From Caprimulgus europaeus (lineage: Eukaryota > Chordata > Aves > Caprimulgiformes > Caprimulgidae), in assembly GCA_907165065.1 (NCBI GenBank), contig OU015533.1, forward strand, positions 29,218,578-29,282,577: DNA of 64,000 nucleotides. Reading direction: 5' to 3'. The notes below the pieces were generated by a model, which saw only the letters and a program-made list of their open reading frames with translations, ran no database searches and was not told the DNA's origin. The position numbers and the translations under genes were made by a program. This document shows positions 14,662 to 29,200 of the stretch, piece by piece. The stretch's first letter is position 1. Each line of letters begins with the position of its first letter.

Positions 14662-14807
14662 CAGAATCATAGAATGGTCAGGGTTGGAAGGGACCTTAAA
14701 GACCATATAGTGCCATGGCAGGGACACCTTCCACTAGACCAGGTTGCTCAAAGCCTCATCCAACCTGGCCTTGGACACTTCCAGGGAGGGGAGGGCATCC
14801 ATAGCTT
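14662..14807 (-). mobile_element. CR1 LINE fragment (3' end), minus orientation
   Basis: The plus strand reads AGAATCATAGAATGG, then GGTTGGAAGGGACC, then GGACACCTTCCACTAGACC and CCAACCTGGCCTTGGACAC. This is the reverse complement of the 3' end of chicken-repeat-1, the main avian non-LTR retrotransposon. Only about 145 bp remain, so it is a 5'-truncated copy. About 10 bases are missing after the 'gaccatatagtgcc' part relative to the usual consensus. It lies in the BMPR2 intron in the same orientation as the gene. Confidence 0.93.
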
Positions 14808-17800
14808 GCATTAAAAACAACAACAGCAGAACATTTTGCTAGTAATGACCTCCTTCAACCTTGCAAAGAATTCCATCTTTCTCTATGGTTGGAATAGACA
14901 ATTATAGCCTTAGTATATATAAGTTCCTCTTAAAAATGTCCGTAATTCACTACCAAAAACATTTGTTTAGTAGGTCACATTAAAAAAAAATTATCCAACT
15001 GCATAAAAGTCCATTATAAAGCATTACTTTATACAAAAGCAATTAAGTGCCAAGGAAAATCTGACTTTATGCAAATCCAAGCCACTTATTATGAACATAA
15101 GATAAACGTCTTGGTTTGGCTTAACATTCAAGACCAGTATTCAACAGAACATAAGCATATCCTTAACTTTGTGCTTGACACTAAGGATTCGTTAATTTTC
15201 CACTGCACGTGCCCCAAGGAATTATGATTTTGAACCTGATATTTAGCAAGACTGCAGTAGATCATTAATACAGTCATAAACTCAGTAGTCTGTTCTACTT
15301 CACTTTTTTCTATCTCACATTAATATCTCTAAAATCACAAAGGTGTCAAGTAAGTTTGGATCAGTCACGTATTTTCTTCATAAACACTAATAACTTCATT
15401 GAAATCTGAAGTTCTTAGGACATTACTTGCAGATTCTTCTGTATGTAATGCTTACAGCTTATCCAAACACGATGTAAAGCCACAGAGTAACAGCTTGTGT
15501 CCATAAGGCAGCTATCACTTTATCAAATAGTCCAGAAAAGGAGCAGCAGAAGAAATGAGAAGGGGAAAATGTAGTCACAATCAACTCTTCAGCAGGAAAT
15601 CTTTAAATTATAAATAGGTTAAGTGTAAGTTTATGTGAAATTGTACTGATCATTTGATTTAAACAAGTAGTTTTTTAGAATAGCAACAATATTAGCTTTT
15701 TTATCACCTATCACTTCAAGACATCAAATATGATTCAGTAGTAGAGCCAGAAACATTCATCAGTGCTCTGCAAGTTCTTAGCAAACAATTATGTACATAA
15801 TTTACATATCTTTATTATTTACATTTTCTTATTATCTTAAGTAACCAAAGGCTCACAAAACCAAAAAGTTTAAACAGCCTTTACCCTCCTGCTGCCAAGG
15901 ATTAACGTATTTAAGCATTCTAGGGAGGCCCGCATGAAACAAAAGAGAAGGGCTGGGAAGCACCACAAAACAATGCTTCTCAAGTAGAAAGGGGTCCTTT
16001 AAAATAAAAGAAAAAACCCAATACTTATGCTTTCCCAGCACTTGTAAAATACCCAGTGACAGAAAGAGTTAAAAGAAAAAAATCCTTGCAAAAATGCAAA
16101 ACATGGTAACAGAAGTCAGCGTATCCCACACAACCAGCTCAAACCTATAAAGTTCCTTCTCCCCAGCAGAAAAGGTCTGCTCACTAAAAAGCACAACATA
16201 GTCATGCCCTAAACAAGCCTCCTTCCCCTATAAATCAAAGAAACTAGCAATTCAAATAGAAGATGAGAGAAAGAAATCTCTCTCTTTAGACAAGAAGTTC
16301 CCAAAACACCAACTCTTACGCCAAGCTTTAATTGAGGCAATGCAGTTTTAAACTGTTTATTACGGTTTTTACGCATCAGTTGTGAACTACAAATTCTCTC
16401 GTGCTCCATGGACCATTTGTGGTTAGACAAAGATTTTTTTTTTCTAATCAGCTGCTCAGTAACTCTAGACAACCCTGCTATTCAGTAATCCAGGAATAAT
16501 TCTCTTCTTCACCCAGGGCCATTACACTGCCTCTTAAACCAAACGAAAGTAGGATTAGAATCATTTTGCCTTTTCCCCTCCCCTACTTACTGCTGTTTCT
16601 CTCGAGCCAGAGCTGACACTCACGAAACTGCACAGCAAACCAATTCAGAGAGACAATTTGGGGAAAAAAACAAACTGGGGGAGCAGAGGGAGGTTAGTTT
16701 CGAAAAGCCAGGGTCTCCGAAGGGTCTCACCACACACAGAAGCACTGGTGCAGCCCGTATGGGAGGAAGGTGGGAGTCAAGAACGATGGTCTCTGGCAGC
16801 TCAATATTTAGATCAACTTCAGCCGCCACAGAACTGCACCCTAGGTTTCACTGCTTCCTTCAAAAGTGAATCAAACATGTAGCAATTCTACAAATGCAAG
16901 AAACCCAATACTTTGGAGTCAGTGGTGAGGTCAGCGAAATAGAAATCTGTGCTCACCAAATGCTGACTGGAGCAGTGTGAGAGAACAGAGCGCATCCTCA
17001 CTGTCGGCTGATTGCTTCAGTATCCCGCTGTGAGATACCATCCACACCCCTAAGAGTTAAAACCAAGAACTTTTTCATGGGGAAATTATTCTTAAAATAA
17101 TTGCCTTGATTGTCACACTGGTTTTATGGGAATTTTATAGAAGTTGAAGCTGTAACCTTGTCCTGTATTGAGTAATTACAGTATAGAATTGTACAAAGAA
17201 GAGTAAACTACTAAACCTTCACAGAATAAATACCACAGCACTTCATTCTTCGACCTATACAGAGCTGAAAGGCAACACCACATATTTCACATCAACCTAT
17301 TACCAGGCATGTCTACCAACAGATGAAGAAATTGCAAATTTCCTCTTAAAGAAATGAGAAATATGAAGAATGTGTGTGATAGTTACTGAGAGCGCTTTGG
17401 GACACAACATCTTCACTTGGTCCAATTCTTTTGAAGGACTTTAATACAGTTTTGATAGCTCAGTGAATGGACTTGTGGGTAGTCAATTTGCATATATTTT
17501 GACAGAATATGCAAAGAGGTTCTCTGAAGATCCCTTTAAATAAACTACAGAGAAAACATTCATTATGTCAGTAACTATGAATGATAGAAGCTGTCCCAGA
17601 GAAATTAGACACCCATGCACTCTCTCCATTAAAGTTTAATGGGATTATTTACTAGCAATGTGATTTCCTTTCTGAAAACCACTTTACATTCATCTCTGAT
17701 AAGCCTCTAGAAACCCCTAGAAGCCAAGCAAAAAGTAGAGAAAATTATCGTAATTATGCATTTGAAAACAAAAATCTATTTGTGGAGGAAAAAACCCAAA

Positions 17801-19687
17801 CCAACCCACACAAAAACACCCAAAATCAGATCTGGATTATTGGGCAACCATCACTCAAGTTGAAGAGAAAAATCAGCAATGGGCCTGCTAGTCACAGGTG
17901 CCTGGATTCTTCTCAAATCTTATAACTCACCAGTTTTGGCCCTTTTTGGACTTCCCATACAGCTTCCTGCACATAATTACTTTGCACAGACATTTCCAAG
18001 CCATTTCTTCGCAGTAAATTTGTTACTTCCTTCTTCGTGCTGACCCCGAGTAACTTCACTCCTAATGACCTGGACAAACACCAGGGAACTTTGGAATGTC
18101 GAGTGTTCTCAATAATCAGACTTGCCTTTCCTTACACACAAGCATCCATGAAACTCAAGACTACTTGTGCTGTAGTCCAATGCAAACATCTCAGGTCTTC
18201 CTCCAAGATAAGGTAAAGGCACTGTGAAGAGGGGGAGTTTCAAACAGCTCATGTGTAAAGACAGATTACGAAGCAAGACAATTGCACTGTATCACAACAA
18301 TATGACCTTAAATTAGTTTTATGAGAATGAACTTTGACAATAATGAAAGATAAAAAGGTGTTTGATCACTCAGAATATCTTTTCAATCTACTTGACATAA
18401 ATGGTTATTAAAATATGAAAAAATAATCAGGCAAATATTTCAGCTTGGAAGGCAGATTAATGTATCTGTAGATGAAAGAAATTAATATTAAAGATTAGCT
18501 ACTACAAGAAAAATACATAGCAACTGGTGCACTTTTTTCTGAAAGTCTTAAAAAAAAAGTGTCTTATGCACTGAACTAGTTAAATCACACAGATCTTGCA
18601 ATATTAAGCTTTCTTTTGCCTGCTTACACCTTGTAAACCATTTTGCACATTACAGAAATACTAAATTATTCTACAAAATTCTAAAATAAGTTTCACATTT
18701 GAAGTGTCCAGTTATAACACTATAATGTTCTATGTTATTACATTCATGTTACAACCAGAAGAATCATGCTTTACAGACAGACATAAATTTTGTCCATCAA
18801 TCTGATGCAAGTTTTAAGGGGTGACTTTAGATAGCCAGTGACGGAACTTTGGTCCAAGAACATGAAAGAAGAAATACAGCCCATTCTGCAGCAGAGGGAA
18901 ATGTCACAGGCTCTTTAAATTTAAAATAAGATACAGATGTGTGCTATTAAGAAACCTAGCCACTTGTAGAATCTAATACATATACAAATACTGTCTCAAC
19001 ATCTAACAGCCCTGAAGCTCCTGAATAGAATACAGGGATCAGGCAGAGCTAAAGCTCCTTCTCAGAAAAAAGTGCCAGTAACATTGAAAATTTCAAGGCA
19101 CAGTACAAAAGCACTGCGCATTCCCACTACTGAACAAGTGTTGGAGCTGACCCACAGAGCCCCCGGGAGCTGCTGTAACTCAAAAGTCTGACAGAAAAAT
19201 AGGCCAGTAGCCCCACAAACACACCACTTGAGGTTCTGACAGGTTAGTGACTTAAAGCTGCTTAATGAGGGGTTCCAGATGAGTAGAAGGGAGAGGAAGG
19301 AATACATAGCTAGGAGCAGGAGAGAAGCTGGAAGAGAGCGATCTCCTAATGGATTTGGATTGCTGCTCCAGAAGGATGACTAAATCATCAGCTCCAGGAA
19401 CTGCAGTCTCCTGCCTGATTCCTGAAGACTCTTGCCAGAATGTGACAAATAACTGGGGACAAGTAAGAAAAGAACTCTAGGAACTCTTCTGCCTCTCCCT
19501 ACCCCAAAGGGCACCTACTGACTAAACCTCAGCTATCATTACTTACAGATGTTTCCTAAAAAGCAACCCTGTGCAAAAATCAAATTCTGTATTCACAGTT
19601 ACATATTTATATGGCATCTTCAAAACCATATTAAATACCATCTCCATAGAGAAATTACTTATATTGGCCATGAAAATAAAATAAATA

Positions 19688-19705
19688 TAAATATATATAT
19701 ATATG
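19688..19705. repeat. Short (TA)n microsatellite
   Basis: A run of alternating T and A (AAATATATATATATATATGG) makes a short dinucleotide repeat. It is translated as an Ile-Tyr stretch in chance frames on both strands. Confidence 0.75.
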
Positions 19706-22700
19706 GAAGAGAAAAATGTATTTCTGTTCAAAACTGATCTACCTAAAAGAAGTGCAGCTAGAATTGTAGATTAAGCTTTTTGGGATAGAACAACAGACTA
19801 TCTCATGGGCTACTTGATTTTCAGAGTAACAACAAACCTGTTCCACCAACACAACCTGCTCACTAAAGCAAAAATGGTATGAATGGTGACAGTGTCACAC
19901 CATTTGCAAATCAGGATGCTTAACACTGACCCTGGCAAGCGTCATTCTGTGTCAAATTAATGATAAGTGAAAATTAACCTTTGCTTCCAGTTAGCTGCCT
20001 AGCTTACATACCAGTTCTGTAGTTTTCACTTTGCTCTACCTGATATAAGAGCATCAGAAACAGAGATCACATTTCTCAACAGCTGAAATTCAGAGATTTT
20101 GTCCCACCTGATGATTATCTATGGCTGAAAAGATCTGAAATATTTTCTGGCTACAATGCACTACTTGGTGTATATTCAATGAACACTGCTCAGTTACAGC
20201 TGTTAAGAATGACAAAGATAGGTAATTCATTCATGAAAGGTAAATTACACAGAATTGTTCAAAAACTGACTATCTAGTCTTACCTAAAACATAAGCCATG
20301 ATAAGTCAGAAAAAAATAATATTATTTCTTTCAGTAGTATATATTAGCTCTGAAACCATCTGTTTCCTGTGGGATAATGGCTTGCTTTTAATGAAATCAT
20401 AAAGAAATCAGAGTACATAGTTAAGGACTAGAAAAACAAGGCAAGATATGTATTCCTGTTTATGAAGAATATTTAAAGAGGTCCAGTAGAGTTTGTCTGC
20501 ATGCTTCAGTAGGGAGGAATTTCTGCTTCAAAACTCATTTCTCTCAGCTTCACAAAATTTAAAAAAAATCTATCATATCCATATTCACTGTAAACCCTGT
20601 AAAAATAGGCAAGTAAGTTATAGTAATAAATACTGTTAAATATTTGATCTTGAAGTTAACTTCAACTGCACACCTAAACTTCCACAGACTGTTTTTAAAG
20701 ATGTACTGACATAACTTAAAGACAGTAAGGACAATAATAAATAATAAATTGAAGTTTGTGGTAACTGAATAGTTGAAAGCAGGAAGAGCACATGAGACAC
20801 TGAAATTTAAGTTCTTATGACATGTCTGTTACAATACAGTTGTTTCTTTCTGCTGGGTTCCTCCCTTACATGCATCCAAGACAGCTAGCCACCTCTGCCT
20901 CAGGTTCTCTTCAGATGAGGATATGGACTGAACAGGGACGTGGGAGGTGTGTAATCCACGCGTGACAGTCACAACAGAACTTTTAAATCTATTAAAAGTC
21001 TGTTCTCAGTCAAGTTTTTGCCTAGGGTGTGGAGAGTGGGAGCAGGCTTGGAGGTGAAGAGGGAGGACTGCAGTTTTATTGCTGTTGTTGTTTTAAATAT
21101 AATATTTAAGCCATAACAAGACTGGTCAGCAAACCCAGTTTCTAAACAAGCTGGACTTGAACTGAAGTGACCTAGTCTACCCAGCCTCACAGTAATACTT
21201 AAGAGGAGCTGTGAAACTCTAGCAATTCTTAGAAGGTGCTGTGACTATCACACATTTAGTCACCTTATAGACAAAGCCAGAAAGCTCTACAAGCTTCCAG
21301 GGCTTCAGTATCAGATTATGAAGACAAACTCGGTCAGTACTTCAGCAAACCCAATCTGGCCCTCTGGCTGGCTTCCACAAAATCTTTACTTCATTTAAAT
21401 TCTGCTCCAATTCTGCTCTCTTATTGTTTCATTGCTTTAGGGAGCTTTCACTTCACAATGAGGGCACCTCTGCCAATCTAGCTCTGCCTCTGTAAATAAT
21501 TTACTGATACACGATTTTGTCATAAGCAGTGCCTGGAACTGCAGCATCAGGGCATTTAAAACATGAATGTCAAAACGTCCACTTACCAGAATCCTCTCAA
21601 CAGCCACAGCCCTATCAGTAGCCCTTAGGAAATGTCTGGCAGACCTGGAACAGGTCTCTGCTTGCTATGGGAACCACCAAATATGTTTCATCAAGATGGG
21701 GATGAAACACCCCTCCAAGAAGGGTAACTACAACACAGCCCCTGTAAGCTTCAAATGGAGTGCACTGATAAAGCAAGGCGAAGGGGCACTCTACGCCAAT
21801 TTCCCCTGTGTCTTTGAGCCAATCTCTCATATTCCTTTTAAGATTGATCAGGTCTTGTGCCCAGAGAAAACAATCTCAAGTCAATTAAGAAACATCAAAC
21901 CTCTTGTTGGCTCTCTCAGAAAACTAAATTACCTCATGCAGGCTCTTAAAAAATACAGAGGGGGCCAGGAGGCCTCATCCATGCCAGCCAGCTGTGCCCC
22001 TTCACCTGTGTAAGCCATTAAAAACTGTACGGTTGTCTTCACGAGAAGAATGATGACAAACTTTTACCCCTCCTGAAAGGCCTGTAGAACAATATTTCAT
22101 ACATAAAAATAGTTGTCAGACACACAGCTTTTGTCACTGAGGCAGTCCCAGAGAGAGAACACAAAAATCTCTCTCTCCACATCTCCAGGGATGTAAGGTT
22201 TTGTTATCTGAAAGCATGACTGTGAAACTCAGAGGACGTGCAGCTCTGAAGAAGATTCTGCTCTGCATGAAGATGTGTAACTTGTGAATGGATCCATTAA
22301 AAACACTCATCTGAATATAAGTCCTTCCTCTTATCGAGCAGAAAGCAAGACAGAGCAGTCACTAGAACACTGCCCTCCACAGCCTGCAACCTCGAGTGGG
22401 GACAAGCTGCAGCACAGCAGTGATGTGAAATCTCCATCATTAGATAATGGAGTGCTTGCTTATCTTCTTCAAAAAATTTTTGGTAGGAGTTACAGATTTC
22501 TCCCTGAAAACTCCATTAAATTATTTTACTGAGTACTGTATTTTTTTAAAAATTTATTAATAATATTACAAAACAAATTCAAGCAGAAGGAAAGTTTTCA
22601 TCAAAATTGCAAAACAGTGGAAGACAAAATGGCAATTCAAGTCAAATAGGTTATAAAAATTTGCATTAATACACTAGGTCTGATTTGTCATTGGCTTTTT

Positions 22701-25700
22701 ATCATGATTTGGTTTTGTCAAACTGACCACCACCACAAGTATTCCTTCACATTATTTCAGATCAGTATGCTCATATACATAACCTGAAATTCAAGTTTTA
22801 TTACATCTTCTAAACTAATTGCATTGTTAACCATCTTTTCAATGTTAGCCAATTAAGGACAGCATTGAGGGACACTTGGGCTGACATTATTTATATTTAC
22901 TCACTTTTAATTTAAATTGAGATGGGAATAATTACATTTATTATAACCAAGCCTGGAATTCTACCTGTAATTAAGGATCTGAAACACCTTAGAACAACTC
23001 TATTTTCGGTTGCTTAAGACATTTGCCAAACTATCACTGTGGTCACAGATTTCATACAGCAAGTGTTTTTCTTCTATTTTACTTAGAAGTGAAAAACATA
23101 TTCTGTTAAAATGATGCTGTCATGCTTGAGAGTAAGACTAGAAAAAACAGCGTGTGAAGTCCATATTAAAATACTTTTTGAAAGTATTCTGTTGACAAAT
23201 TCTAAAACTGGAAGAAGCTGAATTTAAGATGTGGCAGACAGGCTGCCTCCTACCAAGGGTGTGGCTTTTGGTTGGTTTGTGGCTAGCTCTTTTTTTCTTT
23301 TGGGGAAGTGGAAGGGGAACAGAGGGAGGATTGCTCATTTTCTTGACAAAGTACCAAAATTATAGGCCTCTGAAAACTTCAGAGAGGTTGTTAGTTTGGA
23401 AACTCAATTTTTCACAGACCAGCAGCACTGGACATGCTCTATAGTCTCTCTAGGACACTGGATCGTTGAACGTGCTGCTTCCATGGGCAGGTAAAAATGT
23501 GCTCAGCTGCTTGTCAGCTGTGACCCTCCTCTAAGCTCCTTGCTCTTGCCAGCAAGCAAGACAAAAGCAAAGGAGGTCAAAACCAAATGAAAAGATCAAA
23601 AGCCAGGGAGATGTAACCAAAATAGAGAAAAAGAGAGATTGGAAATGCTTGTAGTCTCCAATAAAGAGCAACTCTGCTTTGTAGTAGCAGCTGCTTTTCA
23701 ACCCCTCCACATTTTATTCTGTGTGTGCTCACCTTCTAGGTACCTGTCATTTATTCTATGATTCTGGTCACAATGTTGTGCTTAGGGAAAAAAATATTAT
23801 TTTAGCATGAAACAGTGGGAAATAAAGTGCTAGGTTCAAAGCATATAGCAAGAGATTTTTTAATGACATCTTATTTTCAATAATTTGGGGTTGTTTGGGG
23901 TTTTTTTCTTTTTCTTTTTTAAATTAATTCCTTACATATCCTTATTCCAGGCAGCTCTTACCAGGGTACCTGGATGCAAGACAACCTGTAAGACTGATTT
24001 GCAGTCTTTTCCCTTAGTACTCTTTGTAATCTCTTTCCTGGTAATCACTGCAGTTAAATCTCAAAATTTTAAGATCATTAAATACTCCTCTAATTCATCC
24101 AAAGATATTGATAAGATATGAAATGTGGTATAAGGAGAATCAGCACTATAGAAGAAGGTGCAACACTTCAAGGGAGAAAGTGTTTGCAAATATATACAGA
24201 CTCTGAAGTTTCTAGCAGTGCACATTTACGGAACCAAATAATCTCTCTACAAGATAAGCAACAATTTCCAAATTGAAACTAAAATAACTTCTTATCCCAT
24301 AGGATGAAATCATTTGGGCAGAACTGGGGATACAAGAATTATCCAGTGGGTACAGGACAAGCCTACAGGTGCAGAACTCGAGCAGTATCCCACCGAAGAC
24401 AATTTGAGGCAAGCCACTCTTTGTGCCTCCATTCCTCATCAGAAAAATTAGCGGAGAACACAGCCCTGTCTCACCAGGATACATTCCCTGCTGGCACTCA
24501 GAACAACACCAACTACAGTAGCAGGGAATGTTTGTTTTAAAGAAAACAAAACCTTACAGATGTTTCATTAAAGAAAGTGCCCATCCCTGGCAGGGCTTAA
24601 TCTTTCACATGGGAAAGGGCTACACGAAGTTCTAACATTTAACTGAACAGAGAGATTCCAACGCTTCAGATGTCTCGTCTTAAAAGACAATTCAGCCAAT
24701 TCAACAGATAGCTTACATTTGCATTCAATCATATTTTGAGAATTACATCAACAAACAAAAATTATAAGACACAATGTATTTTTAATTAATTAGTTCTCTG
24801 CAGATTCTTCTGTGTTTGATACTGAATGAAACTACACACAAGGGAAACTAGAGCTGAGAGAAGGAACTTGTTCATACTACAGCAGAGACAGGTAATTACG
24901 CACAAACTGTGTGCATGTGTCAGGCTAGCATCAAGTCAACTACTTAGATTTACAAAGACTTGAAGCAGAAAACAATTCTTCTCTGCACAACCTTCACCAG
25001 CTACTAACTCAAATTTAATTTTTTCGTATGTTTAAAGAGGTCTTGATTACACAGGTTTTGTGAGGAAGATTCATTCTTCACACCAGTCTAGTGCCTAGAG
25101 CTTCAGCCATTCAGCCACAGAGGAAAACGAGGAAGGAAAAGAGTTTATCTCCAATTATGTTATCAGCATTCTTGCACCTCACTAGCATTTCTTACTAGCA
25201 TTCTTCAATTATTGAAACAACCTATTCTGTTACAGATCTCTCGTCTTTTCATCTATGAACTAATAATATAGGATACATTCTTCTATTTTCATCCACTATT
25301 CATCTGTATGCCACAACAGGTTCTGATACTTCTAAATTCTACTGTACAAATTTTCATTAATAGAGTTTGTAACCTGCACTTAGTTGGCATATTTCTCCCA
25401 CAGTAAAGAAACTATAGTTCAGTGTCCATGGTCCATTCAGAATGGTTTTAATATGGCAATAGTGTAAGGTTTGGCAACTAGCATATTTTAATTCAGGAAT
25501 TTAATAACACTACTCCCTCCTTTTTGGAGCTTGGATGATAGAAGTTCCAACTGTCCAAAGATTACTTAAAATGTTGTCTTCTAATTCCAAAGTCACTAAT
25601 TTTAAGACCATAATCATCCTGCTTTATCTCATTCACACAACAAGCCTTAAGAAAACTTACACAGCTCACTGTTAGCAAAAACAATGGCTGTTACAAATAG

Positions 25701-26147
25701 GAAGGGAATGGAAATCGGTTGATTACAAGAAAAAAACAGCCACAATACCTTAAAGGTTTGTCATAGTATGTATAGCTTAAAATTCACCAATCTGTGCTGA
25801 GAAATTGGCAATATCTGAGTAAATCCATATAATCTTCTTTTACTGATCCTCAGTAGCCCACTGGATTCCCTCACACTAAACTCACTACTTGAGATGTGAA
25901 AAATGAATAGCTTTGGAAAAGGTTAACAGAAAATATTCTTAAGGTTTCATATGCTTGTTTAAATGCCCTTTGTGACTAGGAGTTTCTTAAAAGCTACTGG
26001 GAAGGCAGGGCACAGAGTAATTTTACTTATACTAGTATTAGATATCAAAACATTCCAGGAACATAACTGGATAACGCCAAGGCTCAAATTACCTCTTCTC
26101 TCTCCTACACAGCAAGAACAGGCATTTGGAGAACATTTGACAGAAGG

Positions 26148-26201
26148 GAGGAAAAAAGTGAAAAAACAAAAGAAACACAAAGAAAAAAAAAAAGGAAATA
26201 A
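26148..26201. repeat. A-rich low-complexity tract
   Basis: About 50 bases of nearly pure A/G with a few C and T, including a run of 11 A. It gives a lysine-rich chance reading frame on the plus strand and is not considered coding. Confidence 0.6.
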
Positions 26202-29200
26202 GAGTGATGACCTTTCAGCAATGCATGTCCCTAACACTTTGTTTTTTCTTGCAATAAAAAACCAAGGATACTCACTGTTAAAAGAAAAGGGAAAATAAAA
26301 GGTTACATAGGGAACATTCTAGCTTACTACTTCCAACACACGCAGTGAAAGCATGTCAAGAGTAGACACGTGGATTTGTCAATTTAGATATAGATACATC
26401 TTAAGATTAGAAATTCACTTTAATTTCAAATAAAGAACATCCACGATGTGCCTACCCAAAAAGCACCACATTTTTGCCGAGTCATTAAAATACATTCATG
26501 TAGTTGGGCAACTGTACACACTACTGAAAAAACCCGATTTAGTCATCTGTTCAGCTGCCTTAGATGTTTATTAAACTTCACAGGAACAGCTCAATCAAAC
26601 AGACAAAGGGGATAAGTGGATGAGACCAAACAACAGGTATCTGGAATCTGTGGCCTGCTTGGGGTAGCCAGTCAATGAAATTGAGTGGTCAGGAATGATT
26701 ATAAAAAATTCAGTTTAACTAAGCAGAATTCAAACAGCGGTAATGTAAAATGCAAGGTAAAACACTCCAAAATATATTTCAAATTAATTTTTTTTTTCTT
26801 TTGAACTATTATATGGAATTGAAACAGAGCGGTTAACAGTGGTAAGAAATTAAAAAGTACATTTCTAAACCTTCTGAAAACAAAATTTCATTTAAAAATT
26901 GGTATCTCTAATAGTTGTATGTTTTGCAATAAAATCACCACTTTTCACAACTTTTCTCCATACATGTAGTTTGAATAAGCACGATGCTTTCACAACCAGC
27001 TTTCAATTGTGAGATGTCTCAAAAAACATCAGTTTAGGATTGTAATGAAAGAAACCCAAAATGGCGAAGTGGACAACAACGGACCAGAAGCTGGCAAACC
27101 AGAACCAGATACTTCATCTCACTATGGTGCTCCTTCCATCCATTTTCTACATAGTTTATAAGTACTCTGATGCTCTTCCTCATTACAATCACAGTTAGAC
27201 CTCAATGCTTTTTTCTTTTTTTTTTTTCTTTTAAACATCTGTACTGCAATAATCAGTGGTGTGCACAGCCCAAGTTCTCAAAACACAACTGGTGTCTCAG
27301 AAAAGAAAATCCAGGGAATGAGGCTTGTCTCCAGCTCCCAAGAAACATTTATGGCAACTTAGACAATTGCTTAGAGGGGAAAAGCAGCTATTTTTAACTA
27401 TTTTACTTAGTGGCTGCACTTGAGGGAGGTTCCCATTTCCTTTCTTGGTCTTATGTACCAGCCATAACTACTATTTCCTTTTCCCTCAGCTGCTTTTACA
27501 AAGTATCTGGGCTTGCAGCTTGCAACAACCCACCCTCTTCTGTGCTGTCACAGGTTCAAAGCAAAAGCCGAATACTGCTTCCAAACCCAGTCTGCCCTGG
27601 AGGGCAGCAGGCAACTTTACCTTTGAATGCACCTATTTCTGTCCCACACAGAAATAGCAAGCCCGAGTTAGGTAAGGCCCTGAACATGCCCCAGCAGGCC
27701 AGCGGGAGATGCAGACTGAAGCTGCTGGTGTTTAATGCTGCTGGTGCTCCCACGAGTAAGTGCAAAGGGGAGGCAGCTCTCTCTGACACACACTTACTCT
27801 GATGGTGCTGCTTAAGCACAGCTACTTGGTGTGATCATTTGCACACGAGACAATTAAACTCAAGCACAGGACTCTGTAGAGACAGACAGCACTGTATGAT
27901 TTGCCAGCTCCTGATAACCAAAAGCAAATATTTGGTGGATCATTAAAAAGGAATTTAAGAGCTTCTCACTAGGAGTATCATTGCTAAAGATCTAGTTAAC
28001 TCTGACTCTAGTTTCAGTCTGTTTATTTTAAAGCAATGAGAGGGGTTTTTTATCATATGCTAAAACACATCATCTGCACTCCTTAGCAGAACTGGATAAA
28101 TGCTACTATATGCCAGGCATGGGAAAGGAGAGAGGAACTCTTATCTTTTTTTTTTTTTTTCCTCAAACAGAGACATTTGAGACGACGACAGTCTTTGTAT
28201 TCACATTTGTATACATTTGGTGAATAAAAACCGGAAGGATAGGAAGGGCAGAGCAAGCAAAGGCTACAGCAGTCCTAAGCTAACTTCCAAAGCCTGATCT
28301 CATCAGTCTTGCATAACACAACTCAACACAAAGATAAGAATTCAAAATAATTAAATAATTCTATCAGAACTACAAGGAAAGGTGTATCTGCTATCACCAT
28401 AATGACTGGATACAGATCTCCAAGAGAGCACGATGATTTTTTTCTTGAACTGTCACACCCTCCCTCCTCCCCATACAGTAGTTGACAACACTGAGAATAA
28501 TTTTAGTTTTCTTCTACATATAGTGAAAAAAATGTATTACCAGTTGCCTTTCGGAAGTCCTGGAACCCTCTAATAAAATGCACTGTAAGAGAAATAGTTT
28601 GGAAATCTGCAGCATGGAACCTGTATGTTCCCCAAGGACTGGAACAGCCCTTCACACGACTTTACCCTAACTGCCCCCCTCCCCAAATCCTAACTAAAGC
28701 TTCACATCTTTATTCCGAAAGCATAATTTAAATACATATCTGAAATTGCTTCTTTAATTACTGACTCAAGCTCATGCATGTTTAAAATAAGTTCAGTAGA
28801 TGAGGCACCTCTCACGGGCTATACTGAGCCAAGTTCATGTAGGCAGTGCCTGTCCTGTACCACCTCTAATCCCACCCCGCTGCATTTCCCCAGAACAAAT
28901 TCCACATTCACAGAGGATCTGTCAGCTGCCAGTCAAGGCTCTCAGGCTGTGCTCAGCAAGACAACCAAAGGGGAAAAATAAAAGAGCCCCTTTTTTTGAA
29001 AGCATACCAGGAGAGTCAAGGAAGCTAAGCATTCCTTTAGGGAAGAATAAACTTCAGTCTTTTGCACTTCCTTTATGCATCCCAGTTGATCTGAGCACTT
29101 ACCAAAGACCTCTTCTTAGTAACATGATACAACTCGTTTCTTTCCATTAAAGTGAAGAAATGCATAAAACCACAATGTTCAAGTTTAAATAAAAATGTCT

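Noticed and set aside
23750..23766. ATTCTATGATTCTGG, like the CR1 terminal repeat
   Set aside because: The upstream bases do not match the CR1 3' region.
26130..26298. Lysine-rich coding stretch
   Set aside because: It is produced by an A-rich low-complexity tract.
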